DNA of 57,088 nt from contig JANXYX010000042.1 in the NCBI GenBank assembly GCA_025408425.1, forward strand, positions 1-57,088, written 5' to 3'. Of the stretch, positions 16,273 through 26,301 are shown piece by piece (position 1 is the first letter of the stretch; each line of letters opens with the position of its first letter). The notes below the pieces were generated by a model. The model saw nothing but the letters and a program-made list of their open reading frames with translations, had not been told where the DNA came from and ran no database searches. Origin of the DNA: Granulicella sp. GTDB lineage: Bacteria; Acidobacteriota; Terriglobia; Terriglobales; Acidobacteriaceae. Both the position numbers and the translations under genes were made by a program.

Positions 16273-19200
16273 TTAGAACTGGAATCGCAAAGCGAGCTGC
16301 ACCAGTCTGGGATTGTAGTTCACGTTGGTGGAAGTCAATCTGCCAAAGGTGCTGGTGGTCGTAATCGCAACTCCCGGAGGTGCAAAGTTGGTCTGATTCG
16401 CCACATTGAACGCCTCCGCGCGGAACTGGAGCTTCATCTGCTCCTTGATCGGAAAGTCCTTGAACAGAGATAGATCCAGGTGGCGGTAGTGAGGCCCGAA
16501 CGCCTGATTCCTCCGCTCACTTCCGATGGTCCCCGCCGTCTGGACCTGATAGGCTGCTGTGCTGAAAAAGTTCAGACCTTGACCGACAGTAGACTGCACA
16601 TTGCTGAACGGATCGGCCACCTGGTTCGGTCGATCTGCCGCTCCGCCATTCGGGCTGGTCTTGCTGATGTTCGAACCGTTCACCACGGTGAAAGGAAGAC
16701 CCATCGACCACACGTTGATCAGGTTTCCCTGCCAGCCCTTCACCAGCAGCCCCTTGAATCCCCTGTAGCCAGATCCAAACTTCGGAGCATAGTTTGCAGC
16801 CACTACGACACGGCTTCTCTGATCGAGGTCGGAGTTGCCAAAGTCATCGCGAAGCTGCGTCGCCAGCACCTGCGCATTGCCGCCCGCGCCGCCGCTGATC
16901 GCGATCCAGTTATCAAGATTATGCGCCCAGGTGGTATTGGCGTTGAAGCCAAGACCATTGCTGAACCGGCGCTCAAACGTAGCCTGCAGCGAGTGATAGC
17001 TCGACGTACCGTTCGAGAGGAATGCGCCAATCGTCGTGACGTTCGGAAGCGCCGAATAGAAGCGGCGAGCCTGAGTGCCAGCCGACGCCGTCGCATAGTT
17101 GAACGCGGGAGCGCGGTTGATGTCGCCGATGTTATTCCCCAGGTGACGACCCAGGTTCGCAACATACGAGATGGTCAACACGTTCGCACCCAGCTGCTGC
17201 TGCACCGTCAGGTTGAACTGCTCCAGATACGCATCCCGGTAGTGCAGATCCACCGAAGACGGAATCGCGATTGGAAAGCATCGCTGCGTCGGAGAAGCCA
17301 CGCACTTCGGATCGGTATACGACGCTGGAAGAGAACCAGGCAGCGGCAGGCCATTGGCCAGACGCTGGAAGCCCCCGGGGCAAGTCAGCGAACTGCAGCT
17401 TCCATAGGTCACCACATTCGGCTGCGTCTTCAGGTTCGCAGGAGAAGCATAGTTGGTCGGGAAGAAGCTCAGACCAAAGCCGCCCCGAACCACCGTTCCC
17501 GGCCTTACCGTGTAAGCGAAGCCCAGACGCGGAGCGAAGTTGGTGTAATCGATTGGAACGTTCGCCGAACGGGAAACCCCATTCACGCCCGCCTGGATGA
17601 TATTCGCTGCGACCGGATCGAAGTTCGCAATGTGGTCCTTCGTGTCCACCAGCGGAGTAAAGATGTCATACCGCAGTCCAAGGTTCAACGTCAGCTTCGA
17701 CGAGATATGCCAGTCATCCTGCGCATACGCACTCGGCTCCCACGAACGGTAGTTCGGTGTGAACAGATTGTTATTGCGCGTCGCTCCCGAGAACACACCC
17801 GTAAGCAACCCAGGCGCGCCGGCCTGGAAGGTAAACGTGCCTTCCCCGTTGTTGTCCTGCAGATTGAACGCGTACCGGCGAATTCCGCTCGCTCCAAACT
17901 TCAGCGCGTGGTTGCCCTTGGCATAAAATACCGATCCAGCCAGCTGGTACGTGTTGTCCTTGTCGTTCAAAGGAACGAACGCCCCACCACCGCCAAGCGC
18001 CTGGATACCAGTCGGGTTGACCGGTCCCAGACCCGAGGTCTTCTGGCTGAAGTTGATACCCGGCTGGCCAAAGGACGTATTCGGGTTCAACCCGTAGTTC
18101 AAAGGCGTAGAAAGATTGTTGATGTACGTATAGCCCGCGCTCAGCTGGAACAGCAGTTGCGGAGTAAAGGTATGGCTGTAATTCAACTGGATGTTACGCG
18201 CCGTCTGGGGAGACGTGCCGTTCAAACCACTCTGCGGATCAATTGGAATACCCAGGGCCGCAGTCGTAATTGGCAGAGCCGAGGGCGGGGTGAAGGTCGT
18301 CACGCTGTTCTGCGTGTAGCGACCGTAAATCGCATCCGCGTTTGAAATCTTGTGGTCCACGCGAATGTCGTAAACCGTGGAGTTCTGTGTCTTCTTGCGG
18401 CTGCCAATATACCCGTTGGTGCCCGAGTTCGGAGCTGGATACAGCTTGAAGTAAAGCGCCCCAATCGGGTCAATCGCCGAATTCGGGATGATGTTGTTCG
18501 CGTACGGTGTGTTGGTGCCCGGTTGATAAGCGCAGCCCGTCTTCTGCAACGTAGGATCGTAAGTCGCCTGCGCCACGCAACCACCAGAAGGAGTCACATC
18601 CGAAAAGTTTCCAACATTCTGTTGCTGGAACAGCGTCGGGACCGTCACGAGAGTCGGAAGCGTCCCGGCCACCAGCCGCAACAACTCCACGTCCGCAAAG
18701 AAGAACGTGCGGTCTTTGAAGATCGGCCCGCCTATGCTGCCGCCAAGCTGGTTCTGGCGAAGCTCTGTCTTCGGGTTGTGCGCTCCAAACTGGTACGAAT
18801 ACGCATTCAGCTTGTCGTTGCGGAAGTACTCATACGCCGAGCCGTGAAACTTGTTCGTGCCGCTCTTGGTGATGATGTTGATCACCGCGCCGGCGCTGCG
18901 TCCCGAGTCAGCCGAGAAGCTGTTGGTCAGGATCTTGACCTCTTGAATCGCGTCGATCGAAGGACGAACGCCGATCGTTCCAATCATGCGCTCATTGTTG
19001 TCCATACCGTCGATGACGTTGTCGTTGATCACATCCGACTGGCCGTTCACCGAAACCGACGACGTCTGTCGGCGGTCGTCCGGACGGTTGCCGCTGCCCA
19101 ACCCGTTCGGAGGACCTTCGTTCGCGCCTGCAACAATCTGCGTCAGCTGAACATAGTTGCGTCCATTCAAAGGAAGATTCTGAACTGCCTGCTCCGACAC

Positions 19201-19707
19201 CGTGCTTGAGATCGACGAAAGATCCGTCTGCAAGACCGGCGCACTCGTATTCACATCGATCGCCTGGGTCGATTCGCCTACCACCAGCTGCGTATCCACA
19301 CGGCGACGATCGCCGGCCGAAACCGCCAGATCCGAATTGTTAACCGGACGGAAGCCCGCATTCTTGATGTTCAGGCTGTAATGACCCGGGTTCAGATTCG
19401 TAAACAGATACGCGCCCGAGTCGTTGGTCTGCACCGTACGAGTGTCCTTCGTCTCGGTGTTCACCAGCGTTACCGTGGCGTTCGCCAGAGCGGCGCCCGT
19501 CGGATCACTCACATTGCCCAGCACATCCGCCGTAGAAGTCTGGCCCATCATCGTCTGGCCCGCGAAGCCCAGGAACAACATCATGATCGCCAGAGTGAAA
19601 TAACGTTGAATGTGTTTCGTAAAGCGGCCCGCGGTGAAGTTGCTCTGTGAACCCAGCCCGTTGCTGCCCTGCCTCATCAAATTACTACCGTCAAAAATGC
19701 CTTGCAT
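16273..19707 (-). CDS. TonB-dependent receptor with carboxypeptidase-regulatory-like N-domain
   Basis: About 1144 residues. ATG 19707 follows GGAAGGGG at eight bases; a TTG at 19725 adds only six residues. The export signal is '[21 protein letters not shown]'. The N-domain '[20 protein letters not shown]' to '[12 protein letters not shown]' is a CarboxypepD_reg fold. The plug region includes '[19 protein letters not shown]' and '[12 protein letters not shown]', followed by '[20 protein letters not shown]'. The C-terminus '...QLALRFQF' closes the barrel with Phe. This Oar-like class is typical of Acidobacteriota. It is first in the leftward sugar block and probably imports an oligosaccharide. 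Confidence 0.9.
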   Translation of the reverse strand: MQGIFDGSNLMRQGSNGLGSQSNFTAGRFTKHIQRYFTLAIMMLFLGFAGQTMMGQTSTADVLGNVSDPTGAALANATVTLVNTETKDTRTVQTNDSGAYLFTNLNPGHYSLNIKNAGFRPVNNSDLAVSAGDRRRVDTQLVVGESTQAIDVNTSAPVLQTDLSSISSTVSEQAVQNLPLNGRNYVQLTQIVAGANEGPPNGLGSGNRPDDRRQTSSVSVNGQSDVINDNVIDGMDNNERMIGTIGVRPSIDAIQEVKILTNSFSADSGRSAGAVINIITKSGTNKFHGSAYEYFRNDKLNAYSYQFGAHNPKTELRQNQLGGSIGGPIFKDRTFFFADVELLRLVAGTLPTLVTVPTLFQQQNVGNFSDVTPSGGCVAQATYDPTLQKTGCAYQPGTNTPYANNIIPNSAIDPIGALYFKLYPAPNSGTNGYIGSRKKTQNSTVYDIRVDHKISNADAIYGRYTQNSVTTFTPPSALPITTAALGIPIDPQSGLNGTSPQTARNIQLNYSHTFTPQLLFQLSAGYTYINNLSTPLNYGLNPNTSFGQPGINFSQKTSGLGPVNPTGIQALGGGGAFVPLNDKDNTYQLAGSVFYAKGNHALKFGASGIRRYAFNLQDNNGEGTFTFQAGAPGLLTGVFSGATRNNNLFTPNYRSWEPSAYAQDDWHISSKLTLNLGLRYDIFTPLVDTKDHIANFDPVAANIIQAGVNGVSRSANVPIDYTNFAPRLGFAYTVRPGTVVRGGFGLSFFPTNYASPANLKTQPNVVTYGSCSSLTCPGGFQRLANGLPLPGSLPASYTDPKCVASPTQRCFPIAIPSSVDLHYRDAYLEQFNLTVQQQLGANVLTISYVANLGRHLGNNIGDINRAPAFNYATASAGTQARRFYSALPNVTTIGAFLSNGTSSYHSLQATFERRFSNGLGFNANTTWAHNLDNWIAISGGAGGNAQVLATQLRDDFGNSDLDQRSRVVVAANYAPKFGSGYRGFKGLLVKGWQGNLINVWSMGLPFTVVNGSNISKTSPNGGAADRPNQVADPFSNVQSTVGQGLNFFSTAAYQVQTAGTIGSERRNQAFGPHYRHLDLSLFKDFPIKEQMKLQFRAEAFNVANQTNFAPPGVAITTTSTFGRLTSTNVNYNPRLVQLALRFQF

Positions 19708-19744
19708 GCGTTCGACCCCTTCCAATGGGTGCTTTTTGAATAGG

Positions 19745-19761
19745 CGAGGATTCTATCCTCG
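19745..19761. promoter_or_regulatory. 17-bp palindrome in the receptor leader (operator or leader hairpin)
   Basis: CGAGGATTCTATCCTCG is a perfect inverted repeat with 7-bp arms and a 3-bp centre. It ends at 19745 on the receptor side, 37 bases upstream of the receptor ATG at 19707, so it could be an operator near the transcription start or a 5'-UTR stem. Confidence 0.5.
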
Positions 19762-19800
19762 GAAATTAAATTATGGCAACAAGATTATTCGTCTCAGCCA

Positions 19801-19819
19801 CATAATTAATTTATTTATG
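19801..19819. promoter_or_regulatory. AT-rich near-palindrome, candidate ROK operator
   Basis: CATAATTAATTTATTTATG has matching CATAA/TTATG ends and an AT-rich centre, like the AT-rich operators of NagC/XylR-type ROK regulators. It lies ~95 bases before the receptor start, and a ROK regulator is encoded next to it. This is inference from position and composition. Confidence 0.35.
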
Positions 19820-20231
19820 AGATATATACATTTCCAAAAGAGCTATATGTCTGGAAACAAACATTGTCCAGCGGCCCAAGCCCATCCACGGAGAATCAAC
19901 CTGGGCAATCTCCCCACCCCATCCCCAGACGAAAACACAGACTCTTTGCGCCCTGTCCCCAAAAACTACCGAGGCTCAGTTGCCCCTGCCATGCCGCTGC
20001 TTTTGCCTTGGTCTGTCTCCACCAATTCACCACCAATTCACCACCAAAACCGTCATTTCGACCGCATCAGTTCGCGCACTTTGCGAACTGCGCAGCGGAG
20101 AAACCCGCTCTTGCCGTTGCCGATGTGCCGAGATCAAGTAAGCCAGTGAGTCGTTTCCTGGCAAGAATTTAGCGGACGCTATCTCCGCTATCTCGTTGTT
20201 TTCATTTGGATTACAGCCAAGACAGGGGGCC

Positions 20232-21476
20232 TCAGGCCTGGGAGTTCATATAAATCGAGTCCACCAACTCCGCAGCCACGAGACGCGCCATACCCCGGGA
20301 GCCTGCGTCGCTGAGCAGCGGAGAGATCAATAGGGTGACATCATTGGCCGACTTTTCCATCGCTCGATGACGAACCACGCGACGCACTTGCTCCAGCAAG
20401 AGCCCAGGAGCCGAGCGAAACAGTGCTCCGCCAAAGATGATTGCCTGCGGGTTGAGCAGATTGACAAGGTCGGCAGCGGCCGCTCCGATGTGGGAGGCCG
20501 CCTCGGAGAGCGCTCGGTAAGCAAGACTGTCATTCTGCTCCGCAGCCTGCGCGATGATCTCGATGGTGATCGCGGCCGGGTTTCCTCCTGCAAGCTCCAG
20601 GGTCTTTGTTGGGACCCCTTTCTCGATGGCAGTTTGTACCGTTTCGATGATGGTGGTGCAGGTTGCCAGCGCCTCGAGGCAGCCGTTGCTTCCGCAGCAG
20701 TATAGTGGGCCGTCGACATCCACTGTCATATGGCCGAACTCGCCGGCGCTCCCGTTATAGCCACGGTAGATCTTTCCGTCGATGAAGATCGAGGCACCCA
20801 CACCCATCCCCACATCGACGTAGACGAAGTCCTTCAGTGCGTGTCCCGCCCCGAGATACTTCTCGCTCGTCGCAACTGCACGAACACTGTCTTCCAGCAG
20901 ACAGGGAACCCCAAGCTCATCTTCAATGATCTCCTTCAGGGGTACATTTCTCCATTGCTCGACCTGACCCAATCTCGGATAGGAGAGGATGCGCCCATGC
21001 TGGACGTCGATAACTCCGGAGAACGCCACGCCGATCCCAAGTAGTTCGTCAGGGCGGACACCGGAGCTGGCCAACGTCTCCCGCACCAGGCTGAAACAAC
21101 GGTCGAGGACACCTTCCCTTCCGCGGCCCATCTCAGTCCTCTCCTGTCGGCTGGCAAGAATCTCACCATTCAAGTCGGTTACAACGATTCGCAGATTGAA
21201 AGTCCCAAGGTCGATGCCAATGACACATCCCAGGCTGGAGCGCAGGCTCAAGCCCACCCGCTTGCGTCCGATCACCTTGGCTGAGGCCCTCTCCTCTACC
21301 AGAAAACCCTTCTGGATAAGGGAACTGACCACCCCGGTGATGGCAGCGCTGCTCAGTCCAGACAGCTTCGAAAGCTCGACTCGCGAGATCGAAGGGGTCG
21401 CCTGAATCAGCTTGAAAATAGTCAATTCAGTCTGAGACGATTTTCTGACAACCCGAGGCATTGTGATGGATGACAT
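20232..21476 (-). CDS. ROK-family transcriptional regulator
   Basis: 414 residues. The N-terminal winged HTH is 'ISRVELSKLSGLSSAAITGVVSSLIQKGFL' (~30-60). The ROK kinase-like domain has 'GIDLGTFNLRIVVTDLNG' (ATP-binding strand), 'GIGVAFSGVIDVQHGRIL', 'YVDVGMGVGASIFIDGKIYRG', and the zinc motif 'YCCGSNGCLEALAT'. Such regulators bind a sugar or sugar phosphate and repress catabolic operons. It lies upstream of the TonB receptor block on the same strand and is likely its local repressor. An internal ATG at 21461 could also be the start. Confidence 0.88.
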   Translation of the reverse strand: MSSITMPRVVRKSSQTELTIFKLIQATPSISRVELSKLSGLSSAAITGVVSSLIQKGFLVEERASAKVIGRKRVGLSLRSSLGCVIGIDLGTFNLRIVVTDLNGEILASRQERTEMGRGREGVLDRCFSLVRETLASSGVRPDELLGIGVAFSGVIDVQHGRILSYPRLGQVEQWRNVPLKEIIEDELGVPCLLEDSVRAVATSEKYLGAGHALKDFVYVDVGMGVGASIFIDGKIYRGYNGSAGEFGHMTVDVDGPLYCCGSNGCLEALATCTTIIETVQTAIEKGVPTKTLELAGGNPAAITIEIIAQAAEQNDSLAYRALSEAASHIGAAAADLVNLLNPQAIIFGGALFRSAPGLLLEQVRRVVRHRAMEKSANDVTLLISPLLSDAGSRGMARLVAAELVDSIYMNSQA

Positions 21477-21576
21477 ATCAGATAGACATCATAGTGTGTA
21501 TTTCGGCTTCCAAGGCGCAAGACCTCGCCTCGAATCGCATCGAGATTGACTTTCGCTGTTACCGGGCGCTACAAAG

Positions 21577-23001
21577 GTGGGTCTTCGTTGCGACATCCGA
21601 GAAGGCTTGAACTGTCCTCAAACGCATCTCGGCACGCGCAGTGAAAGCGGTCGCGATGACGAGCGCTGGCTTAATAGTGGTCAAGAAATTATTGGCGTAG
21701 AAGGGAATCGGACATTGGAGGGTTGGAGGCGAATTCGACAGCTGCCTTTGCCGCAGGAATTTCCAGGAGCCCATGCAATGGGCGAGGAGGAGGAGGAGGC
21801 CGCCCTGCGAGTGTGCCGTAGCAAGTCCCTATACCGCTACAACGGAATGAACCTACTGAAGGAGACATCTTCCTTCGAAGCTGAATTTGCTGAGTTTCTT
21901 GGGGTTCCGTATGTAGTGGCAGTGACAAGCGGTACGGCAGCCCTGCACACTGCGCTTTCAGCCCTGCGTGTTGGACCAGGATGTGAAGTAATCGTCCCCG
22001 CCTATATGTGGGTGGCAGTCATCGCTGCCGTCGTCAATCTCGGCGCGATCCCGGTGCTCGCGGACATCGATGAGACATTCTGCCTGGATCCTACGGATGT
22101 CGAGCGCAAGATCACGCCCCGCACCGTTGGCATGATTGCAGTTCACATGAGCGGCGCCCAAGCGGATATCGTCCGGCTCTCTGAGTTGGCGCAAAGGCGA
22201 GGAATATTTCTGCTTGAGGATTGCGCCCAATGCGTAGGGGGGGCCATCAACGGCAGACGAGTGGGCACCTTTGGGGATATGGCGATCTTCAGCTTCCAGA
22301 TGAACAAAAACATGAGCTCAGGCGAAGCGGGCGCCGTCGTTACAAGTAACGAAGTACTTTATCGACGTTCAGTCGCATCACACGATGTTGGCTATTCGCG
22401 CAGCTCTACGGACGAGCTCCTGATGGATGACCATGAATCCTACGGTTGGGGGAGAGGCGGCCGGCTCGACGAGCTTCGTGCGTCTATCTTGAGAGTGCAA
22501 CTGAGAAGGCTACCCGGTACGATCGCGAGGATGCACCACAGCAAATACAGGATCAGGCAATGGATTGAAACGCATCCCGGGGTGTCTTCGCGACGAGTCG
22601 TAGACCCATCAGGGGATACGGGCTGCTTCCTGATCACTATTTTTCCAGATGCGGAAACAGCCCATGCGGTGAATGACCGTCTACGTGTATTGGGTATTAC
22701 GTCTGTCTCCGCTGAGACCAGCAATGTAATTCTTGAGGATTATGGAATGCATATTTACTACAATATCCCGGCCCTGGTTCGTAAGGTTGGAACCGATAAT
22801 CGAGGCTCGCCGTGGACGCTTGCAGAGAACCAAGACTCCAACTACAGCTATACCAAGGGTGCTTGTCCACAAGCGGACAACCTCTTCGAACGGAGTCAAT
22901 TGCTGGCGATCCCCTCCTGCCTAACCGGCTCTGACGAGGATGAGATTATCGAAGGCTTCAAGGAGGCGATGAACTCAGTCTTCCCCCTCCGTTATGCATG
23001 A
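21577..23001 (+). CDS. DegT/DnrJ/EryC1/StrS-family PLP-dependent sugar aminotransferase-like protein
   Basis: The open frame encodes 474 residues, but family homology should begin near 'RQLPLPQEFPGAHAMG' (~residue 54), so the true start may be TTG 21715 rather than GTG 21577. Core features: 'VTSGTAALHTALSALRVG' (PLP phosphate binding), 'VIVPAYMWVAVIAAVV', 'LLEDCAQCVGGAING' with the PLP-pyridine Asp, and 'FSFQMNKNMSSGEAG' with the Schiff-base Lys. Such enzymes aminate keto-sugars or make aminohydroxybenzoate-type units. No sugar nucleotide genes lie nearby, so this is an orphan between the ROK gene and the efflux operon. Pathway is unknown. Confidence 0.8.
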   Translation: MGLRCDIREGLNCPQTHLGTRSESGRDDERWLNSGQEIIGVEGNRTLEGWRRIRQLPLPQEFPGAHAMGEEEEEAALRVCRSKSLYRYNGMNLLKETSSFEAEFAEFLGVPYVVAVTSGTAALHTALSALRVGPGCEVIVPAYMWVAVIAAVVNLGAIPVLADIDETFCLDPTDVERKITPRTVGMIAVHMSGAQADIVRLSELAQRRGIFLLEDCAQCVGGAINGRRVGTFGDMAIFSFQMNKNMSSGEAGAVVTSNEVLYRRSVASHDVGYSRSSTDELLMDDHESYGWGRGGRLDELRASILRVQLRRLPGTIARMHHSKYRIRQWIETHPGVSSRRVVDPSGDTGCFLITIFPDAETAHAVNDRLRVLGITSVSAETSNVILEDYGMHIYYNIPALVRKVGTDNRGSPWTLAENQDSNYSYTKGACPQADNLFERSQLLAIPSCLTGSDEDEIIEGFKEAMNSVFPLRYA

Positions 23002-23228
23002 TATTGCGAACACTATCGCGACTGGAGGTCCCGAATCGTGGGGTCGTTACGCCCGCAGCTGTGGAAAGATCCGAGCCGGCGGCTGCACCGCCTGCTGCCG
23101 CTGATGCCAGCGAGTTTCCCGCTTCAGTAATAATCCAGCTATTCCCTATTCGCAAGATTTGGAGGCCAGAAGATAAATTCTGCAAGAGATTTGCAAGAGC
23201 GTTTGGGCTGCTTTCATGGAGAATGTTC

Positions 23229-24044
23229 TCAATACTTTTCGGGGACGAATCTTCTGCCTTCGAGCGTGGCCTGATCGTCGTAAGATCCCTTGTTGGAGCG
23301 CTTCGGCAGTTTAACTTTCTCTCTTGGTATCTGTTTCCAGGGAATTAAGTCTAAGAGATGCGAGATACAGTTAAGTCGCGCCTTCTTCTTGTCGTCTGAC
23401 CGGACAATGCGCCAGGGGGAGTAATCGGTGTCTGTGGCCTTTAGCATCGCGTCTCGCGCATGCGAGTAATCGTACCAACGCTCACGCGATGGTAAGTCTA
23501 CTGGGCTAAGCTTCCACTGACGCAGCGGATCCTCGATGCGAGCCTCGAATCGTCGCTCTTGTTCCTCGTTGCTAACTTCAAGCCAGAATTTAATCAGTTG
23601 AATTCCGGTTTCAGTAATGTATTTCTCCACGAGAGGGCAAAGTGCCAGAAACCGGTCATATTCTTCCTGAGAACAAAAGCCCATTACACGTTCCACCCCG
23701 GCCCGGTTGTACCAACTGCGATCGAAGATCACGATTTCACCTGCCGCCGGAAATTGCGAGAGATAGCGCTGCATGTAGAGCTGGGTCTTTTCGCGATCTG
23801 ATGGCGCTGGAAGTGCTACAACACGGAAGATACGCGGGCTCACACGCTCAGTGATTGTGCGGATCGTTCCGCCTTTGCCGGCACCATCGCGGCCCTCAAA
23901 GACGACAATGATTCGGCTACCATCGTGTTTCACTGAATCCTGCAGCAGGCATAGCTGGGCCTGAAGGCGGCGCACCTCTTTCTCGTACTCTTTCCGTTTT
24001 AGCTTCGGCTTAGGAACCGCAGTATTTATTTTCTGCTTTGCCAT
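23229..24044 (-). CDS. ppk2: polyphosphate kinase 2 (PPK2)
   Basis: 271 residues, the single-domain PPK2 length. Walker A is 'GRDGAGKGG' (51-59), Walker B 'IVIFDRSWYNRAGVE' with Asp108, and the lid 'RRFEARIEDPLRQWKLSP' carries the Arg pair. The family transfers phosphate between polyphosphate and nucleoside diphosphates or monophosphates in the cytoplasm. It lies 12 bp after the last permease gene of the efflux operon, so it is probably co-transcribed, an unusual partnership. A coupling of export to polyphosphate-based nucleotide supply is only a guess. Confidence 0.92.
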   Translation of the reverse strand: MAKQKINTAVPKPKLKRKEYEKEVRRLQAQLCLLQDSVKHDGSRIIVVFEGRDGAGKGGTIRTITERVSPRIFRVVALPAPSDREKTQLYMQRYLSQFPAAGEIVIFDRSWYNRAGVERVMGFCSQEEYDRFLALCPLVEKYITETGIQLIKFWLEVSNEEQERRFEARIEDPLRQWKLSPVDLPSRERWYDYSHARDAMLKATDTDYSPWRIVRSDDKKKARLNCISHLLDLIPWKQIPREKVKLPKRSNKGSYDDQATLEGRRFVPEKY

Positions 24045-24056
24045 AAATCACCTCAT

Positions 24057-25181
24057 TTACTGCTTGCGGAAGCGCCAGGCGCTAATTGAAAAAAGAATAA
24101 GCGCGAATGCTGCCAGTGCAGCGAGGTTTGGCCATAGCGCACTGAACGGTGCATCCTTGATGGTTACGCCCCGAATAATCGTTACGAGGTAACGCAATGG
24201 ATCGAAATATGAGAGCTTCTGAAAGAACTGCGGCATGTTCTCAAGGGGAGAACTTGCACCCGATATCAGGGTGAGAGGCGGGTTGACAAAAAAGGTCAGC
24301 AGTTGCGCCTGCTGCTGTGACTTCGAGACAGTCGCCAGCGTCACCCCAATTCCGATCCCGGCGAGCGAGGCGAACATGCCAGATACGATGAAGAGCCAGA
24401 AGGAGCCACGAAAGGGCAATCCGAAGACTACCATTGAAACGCCCAGCGCGAGCATCAGGACGATCATCAGCAAGATGAACACCGGCGTGGTCTTGGCAAG
24501 CAGCATTTCCACAGTCTGAGCTGGCGTCATCAGCAACTGTTCTATCGTGCCTGTCTCTTTCTCCTTTACCGCCAATGCCGAGGCAACGAGTGATCCATTG
24601 ATGAATATCAGGATGCTCATGATTCCGGTAACGTAGAACCACGGTGTCACCAAACCAGGGTTGTAGAGAACTGTCGAGCGCACACGCACGGCCCCGGTGG
24701 GTGTTGTAGGGTCCAGACCATTCCAGGTGTTGTACTGTGTGAGAGCCACCAGCAGCCACTGCTTCAGATAACCTTGAGCGATGTTGGCTGTGTTGGCATC
24801 CACGGCGTCGAGTACTACCTGCACATCAGACGGATGCCCGCGACGCAGGTTACGGGAGAAATCCTGCGGGATCACGATGAACATGTCCAGATCCATCTTG
24901 TTCAGCGCATCCTCAGCGTCCTGGGTGCGTACAAACCGACGTGTCACATCGAAGGACAGGTTCTCCGTCAGAGAATTGATAAAGGCGCGGCTCTGAGGCG
25001 TGAGGCTTTGGTCGACGACACCCATTCGCAGATCGCGCACCTTTGGATTCAGAGCGAAACCGAAGATGACCAGTACAACTGTCGGCGGAATCAGCAATTG
25101 AATCAGCAGACCGCGATTGCGCCGGAGCTGCTGGATCTCTTTCACTGTTAACGCAACGTAACGTCTCAGAAACGCGGTCAT
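24057..25181 (-). CDS. ABC-2 type permease (YbhR-like)
   Basis: 374 residues with one N-terminal TM (~25-45, 'LLIQLLIPPTVVLVIFGFAL'), a large periplasmic loop ('VVDQSLTPQSRAFINSL', 'IVIPQDFSRNLRRG') and a C-terminal five-TM block. The segment 'EKETGTIEQLLMTP' is the ABC-2 coupling motif that contacts the ATPase. It follows a similar permease by ten bases and precedes ppk2. Together they would form the heterodimeric channel of a YbhFSR-type exporter. Confidence 0.88.
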   Translation of the reverse strand: MTAFLRRYVALTVKEIQQLRRNRGLLIQLLIPPTVVLVIFGFALNPKVRDLRMGVVDQSLTPQSRAFINSLTENLSFDVTRRFVRTQDAEDALNKMDLDMFIVIPQDFSRNLRRGHPSDVQVVLDAVDANTANIAQGYLKQWLLVALTQYNTWNGLDPTTPTGAVRVRSTVLYNPGLVTPWFYVTGIMSILIFINGSLVASALAVKEKETGTIEQLLMTPAQTVEMLLAKTTPVFILLMIVLMLALGVSMVVFGLPFRGSFWLFIVSGMFASLAGIGIGVTLATVSKSQQQAQLLTFFVNPPLTLISGASSPLENMPQFFQKLSYFDPLRYLVTIIRGVTIKDAPFSALWPNLAALAAFALILFSISAWRFRKQ

Positions 25182-25191
25182 GGGAAGCTCC

Positions 25192-26301
25192 TCAGTCCTT
25201 GAACTGCATCTTTCGGACCTGCAGCCAGTTCAAAGCGAAAAAAGTGATCGCCAGTATCGCAAGAGCACCTATTGGACGGAATACAACCGTCCATCCCGCG
25301 TCGCGCAGCAACGAGTTCCGTACGACATTGACGTAGTGCGTTGCCGGCAGGATGTAGGCAATCCAGCGAATCGCGGCGGGGATGTTACGCACCGGGACCA
25401 GAAAACCTGAGAGCAGGAGTGAAAGCAGAAATGCGCCCATCTGGACTCCCTGAATCGCAGCACTCTGCGTTCCGGTAGCATTGCCCAGCAGCATGCCAAA
25501 AAAGACGCCCGATACAAGGTAGAAGAAAGTGGCAACCAGCATCACCGTTGGATCGGTAGGTATGCGGTATTGAAACAACAACATGCCGACCCCAAAGCAG
25601 ATCAGCAGTTCGACGAATCCGAGAGCGATGTAGGGCAGCGATTTACCGAGGATCCACTCGAGCCCTGTGAGACTGGAAGCATATGCCTGTATCACGTTGC
25701 CAAGTTCGTACTCCCGCGCAATCGCCAGCGCCCCCAGCAGCGCAGGAAAGAGCGCCAATACCATCCCCAGAGAACCCGTGCCGAAATAAACCGGGTTGGA
25801 AAGCCCGGGATTAAACCACAGCCTCTGCTGTAAGCTCACGAGGGTCGCCCCTGAATAAACGAGACCGGTGCGGGACTGGAAGCTGGAGTTGAGCGACTTC
25901 GCCATGTTGCCAAGAACGGTTGCTGCGTTGGCATCTGTACCGTCAATGAGCAGTTGCACGATTGGGTTGTTACCCCGGCGAACATCACGCTCGAAGTTCG
26001 GCGGAATAACCAGTGCAGCAACAGCCTTTCCACGGGCCAGTGCCTCCTCGGCCGATTCGTCAGGTTCGTGCGCTACGAGACGGAAGGTGATGGCATTGGC
26101 ATAGGTAGCTATGTACTCGCGACTAAGCGGAGTGATGTCATAGTCGTAAACGACAAGGCGCACATTTCGCAATTGGAGAGACGGGCTGCTGCCATAGAGA
26201 AAGAGCAAGACGACAGGCATAAGCACACCCAGCACAAGCAGCAGTTTGTCGCGTCGCAACTGCATCCATTCTTTGTTTGCCTGCGCAAGTATCTTTTTCA
26301 T
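25192..26301 (-). CDS. ABC-2 type permease (YbhS-like)
   Basis: About 369 residues; ATG 26301 overlaps the end of the broken ATPase gene by four bases (ATGA), so it is coupled to it. The product begins 'MKKILAQANKEWMQLRRDK', typical of this family, followed by TM1 ('LLLVLGVLMPVVLLFLYG'), a periplasmic loop with 'LVIPPNFERDVRRGNNP', and the coupling element 'REYELGNVIQAYASSLTG'. With the next permease it forms the membrane half of a tripartite drug or macromolecule exporter together with HlyD and TolC partners. Confidence 0.88.
   Translation of the reverse strand: MKKILAQANKEWMQLRRDKLLLVLGVLMPVVLLFLYGSSPSLQLRNVRLVVYDYDITPLSREYIATYANAITFRLVAHEPDESAEEALARGKAVAALVIPPNFERDVRRGNNPIVQLLIDGTDANAATVLGNMAKSLNSSFQSRTGLVYSGATLVSLQQRLWFNPGLSNPVYFGTGSLGMVLALFPALLGALAIAREYELGNVIQAYASSLTGLEWILGKSLPYIALGFVELLICFGVGMLLFQYRIPTDPTVMLVATFFYLVSGVFFGMLLGNATGTQSAAIQGVQMGAFLLSLLLSGFLVPVRNIPAAIRWIAYILPATHYVNVVRNSLLRDAGWTVVFRPIGALAILAITFFALNWLQVRKMQFKD

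Larger units (their letters stand above)
19708..20231. other. intergenic region upstream of the TonB receptor (no gene seen)
   Basis: About 520 bases between the receptor start and the ROK stop. Small open frames here lack ribosome sites and family features. Two palindromes (19745-19761 and 19801-19819) and an AT-rich stretch at ~19765-19850 mark it as a control region for the receptor operon. The half near 20000-20150 has no feature I can name. Confidence 0.6.

Noticed and set aside
16480..18345. 621-residue rightward open frame
   Set aside because: It lies opposite the TonB receptor gene, is very rich in Arg, and has no ribosome site or family motif; it is an antisense shadow of GC-rich coding DNA.
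22998..23348. 116-residue rightward frame after the aminotransferase
   Set aside because: Overlaps the ppk2 3' end in antisense, no ribosome site, low-complexity Ala stretch.
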